A stretch of DNA of 60,093 bases from Ettlia oleoabundans (Eukaryota; Chlorophyta; Chlorophyceae; Chlamydomonadales): NCBI GenBank assembly GCA_019693395.1, contig JAAMXP010001414.1:1-60093 (forward strand). The letters run 5' to 3'. The position numbers were made by a program, and so were the translations under genes. Under the pieces are notes generated by a model. That model was not told the origin of the DNA. It was given only the letters and a program-made list of their open reading frames with translations, and did not search any database. Below are positions 51,270-60,093 of this stretch, one piece after another (the stretch's first letter is position 1; each line of letters opens with the position of its first letter).

Positions 51270-54200
51270 ATGGCCCTCAAAGCTAGTGGGTTCGCCGGCA
51301 CAGCAAAACTACACGACTTGACAGCGGGAGGCGAATACCTGTGTGATTTGTGCGGGAACGAAGTAGATTCCGAAGTTGCTGATGCCGTCGCTCTGGACTG
51401 TAGCTTTGCACAGTGCGACCCAGAGTCCAGCTGCTACCATACCCACTGCCTAGAGAAGTTCCTAAAGTCTATGAAATGTGAAAGGTGCGAGCGCTGTTTT
51501 TGGCCGCCTCGCCGGCTTTCTGGCGCTGAACACCCTGTCTTCGTGCTGCAGGAACCGTAAGATTGGCTTCCCATGCCCCCGCGGTTGCGGCAAAGGCACC
51601 AAGTTCAAAGACGCCTGCCGCGGCAAGGTGGGTGGCGGACCATCGCACTAGCGCGAAGGGATGACCATTTCTTGTGTTTCCTTTGTGGTTATTGGCAGCC
51701 GGTGCGCCACGTATAAAGGCTTGGTTGCCTTATACGTTTACAAGGTTGACTGCAGATTTTGAAGTCGCACCCAGTGACCATCCGCAGCGAGGCCAACAAG
51801 AAGCGGCGGCAGGTGGGTGCTTGTTCAGGAGCTGTCGTGAACACTTTATTTTTGGTGAATATTCCCCATATGGGACAAAGTGTTTCGCGTTGGCGCCATC
51901 TTCTTAGCACATGTCTAGCGAAGGCGCACCTGCGTCATGATTTGCGGGTGCACGGTCAGCAGCTGCCTCCACCTGTTGTAGCCGTCAGTTTGCGGGTGCT
52001 ACAAACGTTTGCAGGCGGAGCTTGAGCAGCTGGCACAGCAGACTGCTGCTCGGGACAAGGCTGCTCGCAAGAAGGAGGAGGATGTTAGAGCAGCCACGGC
52101 GGCAAAGGCAGGCAAAGCTAAGGACAAGGATAAAGAGAAGGGCAAGGCTGCAGCCAAGGCGTCCCCAACCATCAAGGCCCTGTGAGTGATGCCAACTCCT
52201 CCTACGAAAGTATTGTTGCAGGGCGCGGCTAGTTGTGGCCTTGCTGCTATAAAGTTCGAATTGTACACTGCCGCTGGCGTTCATGAGCACAGTTGTTTTT
52301 CATTTACAATCCCCTCGCAAGGATAGGGGCTTCATGAGCAGAGGTCTGCACTTGCCATAAAACACTGCCCCAATGCCTGCTAACCCCTCGGCTGCCATTC
52401 TTCCTGCAGCAATGTGGCTAACACCGCCATAACCAGCGCGGGGCCTCCCAAGACGCAGGCGCAGCTGCAGAAGGAGCAGCTGGCAGCCACGGCCACCAAG
52501 CTGAAGAGCCAGATCCTGGCCCGCACATCATCCACAGCATCCTCTGCCAGCTCAGCAGCCACGACAGCAGCAGCAGCCACAGCCAGCACCGCCAAGCTGG
52601 TCACTGCCACTTCAGGGCGGCTCAGCGCGGTGGGGTCTGTCGGAGGCAAGAAGGAGGTGAAAACTCTTGATGAGTACCTGGCTGGTGAGTGTTGGTGCCA
52701 GCTTCACTTTTGTTGTAATGTAGTTGAGGTCATACACCCGGCCTTGGCAGCACATGAACTTTCTGTATGTAGAAGGAATCGAGATGCCATACCTAAATGT
52801 TGCAGCAATTGTAGCACATGCAAGGGTGATGAAATTGCCCTCCTGTTGTTTTTGTTAAGGGCATGGGGATCGTGGCTGAGCAGTAGATCTTATACCTTTG
52901 AGTGGGGGTGTACGTGCTGCTTGCAGAGCGTGGGGGCGCTTCAGCATTGGCCCTGGAGCGCAGCAGTAGCGTGGCCAGCTCGGCAGCGCCGCTAGCCAGC
53001 GCTTGGGGCAAGAGTCGTGCCAGCTCAGCCAGCAGCCTTGAGGCAGCCGAACTGGCTGAAGCGGCAGCAGCGGCATCTGCCGCCGCGCCAGCACCTGCGC
53101 CAGCTGTAGCACCTGAGATGAGCTCAGAAGAGGCTTTCCCGCCTTCTGCAGCGACAGGGCCGGGCAAGCCGCCACGGCCGCCTCCAGCACCCTCTGCAGC
53201 AGCCACAGGTCCAGCTCCTGCGCCGGCGGCGGCGCAGCCGCAGGGCGTGTGGGCGCAGAAGCCAGCGGTGGCGGTAGTGACTGCGCCTCCACCGCCGCCG
53301 CCACGTGGCCCCCCAGCAGCCCCAGCTACCGCAGCAGCAGCAGCGAGCGCCAAGGCAAAAGGCGCAGCAACTGCGGCGGCAGCGCCGGCAGAGGACGCGA
53401 AGCTCTCGCGAGCGCAGCGCAAGAACCAGCGCCGCGCCGAGAAGAAGGCAGCAGCCGCCGCAGCTGTAGAGGCAGAGGCATGCTCGCACAACGCTGCTTC
53501 AAGCTCGCCTCTTGACAGCCAGCCCACCAGCCCCCAGGCGCCGGGCGGTAGCGGCCATGACGAAGCATCCACCAGCGGCAGCGGGCCGGCGCCTGCTGGC
53601 TGCAGCGAGTCCTTTGAGCGTTGCATGCAGGCCCTTGTACAGCATAAGCTTCAGTCGCTTGTGGAGCAGCTGCAGGCAGTGGGCTTCCCAGCTGGCGCTG
53701 CGCTGGCGGCGGTGCAGCAGCATGGGGGCAACTTGGAGGGGGCGCTGGTGACCCTCTTAGAGCAGGCCACAGGGGTGCAGGACTCCATGCACAGCCTGGG
53801 CCTGGCTGCCTCGGCCGGTCCTGCTGAGGTGGACCTCACAGAGGAGCTTCAGCAGATGCAGGTGGGTGGCTATGTGGGAGCAAGCAGGCGCGAGGACCTG
53901 CGCGTGCCAGCTCAAAAAGTGGGCGCAAGGAATAGTTGTTGGTGAAGTAGCTGTGGCTTTTGGCCAGCCAGCCAGCACGTGAAATGTGCACCGGTTGCAA
54001 GCCGTTTTGAGCCAGGGATAGCCCAGTGTTGACCCTGGGACAGCTAGTCTTGGTGCCGGGGCACATGACTGCGTACAGCACGTCATGTTGCTGCTGCCAG
54101 GCCGCATGCGGCTTCTGCAAGCTGCTTCCTTCCCCCCTGGTTATCCCATCATGAATCCACGAACAGCTCTGCTGATGTTGCACCTGCTGCAGGAGCTGCA

Positions 54201-55463
54201 AGCACGGTATGGGCTGCCCCCGGGCACGGTTGAGATGCTGGCTGTGGAGCATCAGGGAGATTTGGACAGCCTTGCTGCCAGCCTTTTGCAGCAGCAGCAA
54301 GCCATGCTAGCATATGCTGGCAGCAGCGGCATCGCTGATTTGCAGCAACCGCAGCATGGGCAAGGACTGCATGCCGCATCAGGTGTGCGTTGGTGCCGGC
54401 GTGTGTGTAGCAAATCAAAAGCGACCTGCTTGCTTGTCTTTTCTGCTTTGTGCTTGTGCAAAGTTTGTTTTGCGTCTCTCTCTTCCGGGGTGGCGTTCGT
54501 TGTTCGTTTCGAAAATAGAACATTGACCTGCTGCTGTGCTGATCTTGTTCTATCCCCTCCTTCCTGTTGCACGCCTCAGCACCTTCGCCCACAGAGCCGC
54601 CCAGCCCTGTTGTCAGTGGCAGCAGCTTGTTTGGCACCTTGGCGCCCTCGGCAGACAGTGGGCAGTCTTATAGTGCGGACAGCTGGGGCCAGAGGCAAGG
54701 CCAGAGCTGCTACTCCGCATTTGGCTTTGGCGGCTTTGCGGAAGCAGCCTTGCACGCTGTGCATGGTGGCTCGCTGGCACAGGTGGGAGCTGCAGACAAG
54801 CTTTGTTATTGCTGTTTGCTGACACTGGCAGCTACAGGCGCAATGAGGGATGTGTGAATGCGCCAGTTCTCAAAGGGTTATACCTGCTGCCTGGAACACA
54901 CCTAAATGTCAAGCGTGCTTGCTCATCGTGCCTTGCAGGGTGGCGTGCTCCTTGGGGCAGATGCCGGCGGCATGAGCACGCCCACTTCGAGGGACCGTGC
55001 CTCCTCCCTGGGTGGTGCCGGCATCTGGGGCAGCAATGCAGCATCAGTGGGCGGCACAGCAGGCACTGGGGCATACGCCACCAGCGATACGCACTTGCCC
55101 TCCCTGTTGAGCATTCCAAATGGGTCAACACTTGGCACAAGTGGCGCCGGAGGCCTTGCCAGCAGCAGCGGGTTTGGTGTGCTAGGTGCATTTGACCCAC
55201 TGCAGCCTAGCAGCACCCAGCCAATCCTTGACCCCCGCCCGCAGCACTCAGCGGCCAGCACAGCCAGCTTTCTGTCGGCATTTCCCGTGGGCGGCAGCCT
55301 GCTGCAACAACTAGGTGGCAGCAGTTGGCAGCCTGGCGAGGGACTGGGCCATTTGCAGCAACCTTTGTCAAGCCTGCCGCCGTGCAGCGGTGCTGGTTCA
55401 GGGCTAGGTGGCCTGGGAGCGGGGGCTGCAGGCCCTGACGACAGGAGTTTACTGGTTCGATAA
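51270..55463 (+). CDS. RING-like zinc finger protein with UBA-like domains
   Basis: Nine exons (51270-51484, 51552-51627, 51756-51812, 52015-52181, 52410-52684, 52927-53861, 54193-54382, 54580-54782, 54939-55463) encode 880 residues. An N-terminal RING-like cluster (YLCDLCGNEV, CYHTHCLEKFLKSMKCE, FPCPRGCGKGTKFKDAC) is followed by a Lys/Glu/Ala coiled coil (KKEEDVRAATAAKAGKAKDK), a very long Ala/Pro-rich linker, a UBA domain (VEQLQAVGFPAGAALAAVQQ then HGGNLEGALVTLLEQ), a second UBA/CUE-like segment (ELQARYGLPPGTVEMLAVEH), and a Gly/Ser-rich tail. RING plus UBA suggests a ubiquitin ligase or shuttle. The cysteine spacing is not a standard C3HC4, so E3 activity is an inference. TGTAA at 55512, 49 nt after the stop, fits its 3' end. 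I do not know a named orthologue. Confidence 0.75.
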
Positions 55464-56090
55464 AGAGCAGCGGCATCTGTGCTCAGCCTTGCTCGCCACC
55501 TGCTTGCCGTCTGTAACACTGACCGAAAATCCTCTCAGAGCATATCAAGTATCCTGGCAGCATGAGAGGACACTTACACGGGACAATAGGCTTGAACCAA
55601 ACCTAAGCCAGATTGCCATCGAGTTGACATCAAATTTGAGGAAAACGCACTGGGTCAGCAATGAGCAGCAGAGTCAGTTGAGCAGGAGAGCTGGGCAGGA
55701 GAGGGAAAGCAAAATCAAAGAAAATAGAACAGGCCAACAGAAGCCAGCTCCCAGCGATGGCTGGGAGCGGAGGCGAACAAGCTATACAGGTTGCTAACTG
55801 ATGTTTTCAGCCTCGGCTAGCTGCACGCGTCAAGGTGCCATACAAAGCATACACGCCAGCTGCAAGATGTTATTGAGGAAGCAGCAAGGTGCCCGGGGCA
55901 TTCATCACTTCATTTTGCTGTTAATGTCCTTAAGCCCCTTGCTCATCTGCAGATGTATGAGGCCAAAGCAAGTTTTATGGCGTACGCAATCAAGAAACTC
56001 ACAGTGACGTTGCCAGCTAAATAGCACCACGATAGAATCAGGTGCAGCTGTTGAATTGGGGCTGGCAGTGAAGATGAGTGGTCCAAAATC
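55464..56090. other. Convergent 3' region
   Basis: 627 bp between facing stops. TGTAA at 55512-55516 serves the plus-strand gene, and TTACA at 55574-55578 is a distant candidate for the minus-strand gene. An A/G-rich stretch lies at 55685-55745. No exon is seen. Confidence 0.45.
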
Positions 56091-56598
56091 CTACGGCAGA
56101 TCAAACAGACCACTGCTGCTTCTGAGGTTTGTGATCTGGCTCACCTCTTCTCTGAACACCCTCATAAAGGAGTCTCCCTGCTGTTCCAGCTGCTGTCGCT
56201 GCTCGGCCGACTTCTTTGCCATCTCTTCCACCATCGCATTGCTGCGGATGGCAAAGCGCTGGAAGGTGCGGCTGCAGGGCAGGACAAAGTAAAGGGCCAT
56301 TGAGTATTGACCACCTGGCAGAGGCAGAGAGGCGGGGGCAACAGCTTGACGGGTTCAAGGCGATGCACTTGCAACAAACTAATGATTACACTGCAAGACG
56401 TTGACAGCGCCCACAAATGATGCATCCTTAACTGCACGGACAGCTGAGGCGCAGCAAGCTATGCTATGTAAGCCAAATCCCTGTGCTTTAAACCAGACCG
56501 GGCTCAAGCCTCTCATGTTTTGCCTGTTACCTGTTGGCCAGACCATTCACCAAAACCTCGTTCAAGAGGTACGACATCACGCGCTGAAAGAACGCCAT
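56091..56598 (-). CDS. Small conserved-looking protein of 82 residues
   Basis: Exons 56598-56531 and 56271-56091 join cleanly (GTAACA donor, CCCTGCAG acceptor, phase 2) into an 82-residue protein beginning MAFFQRVMSYLLNEVLVNGL, continuing ANSRTFQRFAIRSNAMVEEM, then AKKSAEQRQQLEQQGDSFMR, and ending SSSGLFDLP. The composition is balanced, with no low complexity. The first half is amphipathic and the second a Gln/Glu/Arg coiled coil. It reminds me of short uncharacterised plant proteins with an ANSRTFQRFAVR-like core, but I cannot name a family. The amphipathic basic N-terminus would suit a mitochondrial or membrane-peripheral protein. The splice phase and lack of alternative frames make the gene itself credible. 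Confidence 0.65.
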
Positions 56599-57484
56599 TG
56601 ATTCCCGTGGACCTGCAACATTTGATGCAGCGAACTGAACTTGGCCAAAGTTCCAATCTTACGAGACAGCGGCAGAAAGAGACAGCGGCAGAACTGTGTG
56701 CAGTGCCCGCCACCGTCGAGAGCAGCGGAGCAGGACTCTGCTGGACGATGGCGCCCGGCCACCACCCCACACCGATGGCAGGCAAGGTGCGATTACTCTA
56801 TTATGAAAGAGGATGAGTCGGCTCTAAACACCAGTGGTTGCAGCGGAAGCAACAATGCGGCCGGGGCAGGTCTTAAGCAGTGTCAGCAGGGTAGCATCAT
56901 GCTCTGCGATTGTAGAGCAACCCGAATCGCCTTAACACCGGCACGCTTGCCTGAGACGCCCCTCGCTGAAAGTGCGCAACCTCAAACCAACGCTTGCCGC
57001 AAGAGGCTGAGTATTGAATACGTGTTGCCTGTTGTTGGCACAGAATGAGGTAGGACCCGGCGCTGATAGCGTTCTAGCGCCTTCTGCTCGCCCAGCTCAG
57101 CATTCCACCTGGACTTGAGCCATCTCGCTTGCTTAATTTTCGAACCCATCTAGTTGACTGGAGTCCAAGTATACAGCCTTGTTTCGGTGCGGTATCACAT
57201 AACTTGTACGAGCAGCACGTAAATGACGGTAGCGGTAGGGCGTCGTCAGGGTGCAACCCACGGTGTGTTGCAGACTTCCCTCTGTTCTTTGACAACACAA
57301 CCAGTGTCAACCATTCCACAGGGTTGTGGAAAGCAACAGGGCACACGTCTGTCTTTCCAACTTCTGACAGAGATGAGGATCAGATCCAGCACTTGCCTCC
57401 TAACCGCCGCTTGTGAGGCTCATTCTGCAGCTGTAATCCAGAATGTCCCTTCGTTCCACCAATGTAATGCTGCTGCATTGGATA
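56599..57484. other. Intergenic spacer without visible genes
   Basis: 886 bp upstream of the 82-residue gene and downstream of the next minus-strand gene. Short open frames exist on both strands but none has a domain or convincing splice sites. It should contain the promoter of the 82-residue gene. Confidence 0.4.
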
Positions 57485-58177
57485 TCACTCTGCCTCTGCA
57501 GGGTTTGGGAACTCCTCATAGCTATCCTGGCTGGAGGGCTGGGTCATAGGTGCACCGCCTGCAGCACAAGGGCGCTTGCCTCTTGAGTCTTAGGGTGCCC
57601 ATACAGGGTGTAAAAGCTTCCGCGACGTGCCCGTTCATCCACCTACCCTCTGAGCTCGGCTTGCTTTCATGCTCCCAAACATGTTGCTCATGCTCCTCCG
57701 CATGCCCTCCCTCAATGGCCACACCAGCAGCGCTAGCGGCGGCCTCCTCGCCACCACGGCCACCACCAAAGGCACCCCTGGCAACATCCTCCTTCAGGCG
57801 CTGGCGCTGCTCAAACTTGGTTTCCTCCTCGCCAGCCTCCCCGGCGTCTGGTGGTGGCACAGGCAGGCTACATGCTGGCTTCAGGCGGCCCTTAACAGGT
57901 GGTGCCAACCTGGGGCTGGCAATGTGGCACAATCTGTCAATGTGGACAGCACGGGCCTGGCAGAGGACGGCTCTGGGGCAGGAATGAGCCGAGCACAGCA
58001 GCATGACTGGTGGAAACGATCTCAAAAAAAGACAACCTTGTATTGACAGTGAATGGTGCTTGGATGGTAACTTCCCAGTGGTGCACTGATGCGGCTCACG
58101 TGCAAAAAGATAGGATGGGGCTTGGGAAATGTGCGAATGCAGCTGCATGTTAAAGCGCCGCGGGCGTGCCTAATCAT
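57485..58177 (-). CDS. Small acidic protein with a likely organelle presequence
   Basis: The last two exons, 57847-57647 and 57558-57485, are well supported by phase and sites. They encode an acidic, hydrophilic segment: AGEEETKFEQRQRLKEDVAR, GGGRGGEEAAASAA, HAEEHEQHVWEHESKPSSEG, GAPMTQPSSQDSYEEFPNP and a terminal AEAE. The first exon is less sure. An ATG at 58177 opens MIRHARGALTCSCIRTFPKP, a basic, acid-free presequence-like start, and a donor at 58086 (A then GTGCAC) would join in phase 1 to give 121 residues in all. I do not recognise the family. The reading suggests a small imported mitochondrial or plastid protein. Confidence 0.5.
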
Positions 58178-58503
58178 CACTTCAGTGTGATGGGCGGCGA
58201 CAGCGCCGCCAGCAGGGCTGCTGGAGACAGCTCCAGCGGATCTTGAGACACTGCGACAGCAATCCGAGCGCTTTGGCACCTTTTGACCGCAGATTGATAG
58301 ATATCAACAGCGTTGAACCCGACTTGTCGTGTGCTCCGTGACAGGCTGCGTGTCTCGTGGCACGTCGACACGGCACGCCGGAGAAGGGAGGAGCGTCAAT
58401 TTACTATTTCTATCTTCTACGTCACTCACAATCGGACTAGGTATATTGATCTTACACTGTCGGAAGCTTTGAAGCCCTATAAACCCAACCTACCGTAGTT
58501 GCA
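58178..58503. promoter_or_regulatory. Divergent promoter, small acidic protein / PPDK
   Basis: 326 bp between the two presumed start codons. TATAAA at 58488-58493 is only 11 bp before the first PPDK ATG; if it is a working TATA box, transcription would begin after that ATG and the in-frame ATG at 58576 would be used instead. Confidence 0.4.
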
Positions 58504-60093
58504 ATGCCGGGCCCCCTTGCGGCTGTGACGGGCAGAATAGCGGCCGTATTGAAGCCCAACACCAATGGCGTGGTGATGCCTACGTCCGATGAGGTGCATC
58601 TTTGGGTCTGGAGCCCCAACACCGGAAGTCAGCGTCGGCGGGCAGCGGGGAGCTCCTTGCTGGCTTTAAAGGCCTGGCTGCTTCCAGAGGCCTGGCTGCT
58701 GCTTGACCGTACCACTGACCCTCCCCACCTTTCTGCACGCAGGAGACCCGTGTGTACGTGTTCAAAAAGGGCAGCAGCGCTGGCCGCAAGGACATGAAAG
58801 AACTGGTGAGCCTCCCGGAGCCTCCCATGCTACAGCATGAACCACCAAGCCACTTCAGTGCCTGGTTCCTGCTTGTTGGCAGCTCAGCAGCTTCTCCGTA
58901 GGCTCCATTCACACAACATTCGCCGGTGGTTATGCAATTCTCACCTGTGTGGGTCTCTGTACTGCCCTCCTGCCCCTGCAAGATCCAACAGCAGCCCCCC
59001 CACCCACTCACCCACCCACACCCCACACCCCCGGCCCTGCCCGCCCCCGGCCCATCCACACTGTCCGTGTCCTGCAGCTTGGTGGCAAGGGCGCAAACTT
59101 GTGTGAGATGGCGCGGCTGGGGCTGAACGTGCCCCCAGGGTTCACCATCACCACCAAAGTCTGCCAGGTAGGTGCGCTAAACATGCACTTCGCCACTTAA
59201 CAGCTGGCGGCCTTCTTCCTTTACAAGCACCACTGGCTGTTCAGTTTGCTCACTCAACCACGCACCTACCCGCAGAGCCTCCCTGATAGATGGTGTGATT
59301 CGCCGCACTTGAGGCCAGTACATAAGCCGCCTGTGTAAAAGCCTGCAACCCTGCCCGCACCCTGCCCCAAATTCCCATGCAGGAGTTTTACCAGGCAGGC
59401 GCCAAGCTGCCGGAGGCCGTCTGGGATGAGGTGGTGGGCGCAGTGCGCGAGGTGGAGGCCGCTTATGGAGCCAAGTTTGGCAACCAGCAGGACCCCCTGC
59501 TCTTCTCAGTGCGCTCAGGAGCTGCGGTGTCCATGCCGGTGAGTCCCTCTTGCTCCCATCTAAGAAGGACGGAGCCAAGGCGTGCGCTCCATGTTCGCAC
59601 TGCAAGTTCATTTGTGATCAAGCAACTTGCAACACTACAGCATAACAGCCGGATTCTGTGCAAGACCCATGTTTTACGCCCCACCCCACCCCACCCCACC
59701 CCACCCCACCCCACAACATATATTGCAGGGCATGATGGACACAGTGCTGAATCTGGGCCTGAACGACGACGTGGTGCAAGGGCTGGCCGCCAAGCGGGGC
59801 GAGCGCTTTGCCTACGACTGCTACCGCCGCCTGCTGGACATGTTTGGGGATGTGGTGCTGGGCATTGAGCACAGGCTGTTTGAGGCGGAACTGCAGGCGG
59901 TCAAGGTGGGTGGGTGGAAGCTGGGCCAAGCTTTGTAGCGCCATGTGGCCTTGGAATGCGCAGCAGTGCATGGTCATACCCGCAGAAAGCCTGCCCAGAG
60001 ATTCAACTATTCACAGCCACCTGGCGTGTCACCACTTGTGAGTCGCTTTGAACTTTGCAAGGAAGCGCTCCCACCCCATCCCCACCCCAATCC
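58504..60093 (+). CDS. PPDK: Pyruvate, phosphate dikinase, N-terminal part (3' truncated)
   Basis: PPDK interconverts pyruvate, ATP and phosphate with PEP, AMP and pyrophosphate. Visible exons are 58504-58593, 58743-58805, 59078-59167, 59383-59538 and 59729-59905; the rest lies beyond the window. They encode the start of the nucleotide-binding domain: [80 protein letters not shown] and [14 protein letters not shown], all close to the plant and bacterial enzyme. The 30 residues before the core ([20 protein letters not shown]) could be a short targeting peptide or plain cytosolic N-terminus. A second in-frame ATG at 58576 would remove 24 of them. Catalytic His and PEP-binding domains are not in view. 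Confidence 0.93.
59681..59714 (+). repeat. CCCCA pentanucleotide tandem repeat
   Basis: About six tandem CCCCA units in a PPDK intron, ending just before the acceptor at 59728. Intronic microsatellite. Confidence 0.85.

Noticed and set aside
52793..53626. Minus-strand 277-codon frame opposite the RING-UBA gene
   Set aside because: Antisense of the Ala/Pro linker; low-complexity composition explains the open frame.

Overview
This window is nuclear DNA from a photosynthetic eukaryote, most likely a chlorophyte green alga. The evidence is GC-rich sequence, genes split into many short exons by roughly 60-600 nt GT-AG introns whose 3' ends are almost always TGCAG, TGTAA motifs after several stop codons (the green-algal polyadenylation signal), and a mix of plastid genes (CF0 subunit b', Psb27, an LPA3-type DUF1995 protein, ClpF, a CPBP protease) with a centriole gene (POC5). 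I reconstructed exon models by hand. For 14 genes the full model was followed exon by exon and the summed coding length is a multiple of three.

Layout. 1-2272 (+): 3' part of an ABC1/UbiB-type kinase of the ADCK1 class. 6741-2858 (-): a NudC-type NADH pyrophosphatase fused in frame to a PHPT1-type phosphohistidine phosphatase. 14124-7013 (-): NSUN2/TRM4 tRNA m5C methyltransferase, 18 exons, two of them ending in GC donors. 15153-16936 (+): chloroplast ATP synthase b' (atpG). 17423-18940 (+): F-box protein. 21791-19191 (-): unknown 649-residue low-complexity protein with NLS- and KEN-like motifs. 22238-23364 (+): psb27. 27466-24459 (-): clpF with a 19-nt microexon. 27467-30123: gene-poor. 30124-32445 (+): DUF1995/LPA3-like. 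33269-32732 (-): small secretory protein. 33511-35829 (+): POC5. 40673-36228 (-): large ZIP metal transporter. 41074-49298 (+): nucleoporin NUP107. 50928-49588 (-): CPBP protease. 51270-55463 (+): RING-like plus two UBA-like domains. 56598-56091 (-): 82-residue unknown. About 58177-57485 (-): small unknown, probably with an organelle presequence. 58504-end (+): pyruvate, phosphate dikinase, cut by the window edge.

From about 19 kb on, transcription direction alternates almost gene by gene, so most genes share a short divergent promoter with one neighbour (241-446 bp in four cases) and converge with the other. The genes do not form a single pathway. A loose theme is plastid biogenesis and energy conversion (atpG, psb27, LPA3-like, clpF, CPBP protease, PPDK).

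The most unusual items are the Nudix-PHPT1 fusion with a lost zinc ribbon, the paired GC-AG introns with the same donor sequence in NSUN2, the perfect 11+1+11 palindrome in the psb27 divergent promoter, the clpF microexon, and several well-supported small genes that I cannot identify. I saw no tRNA, rRNA, CRISPR array or transposase.
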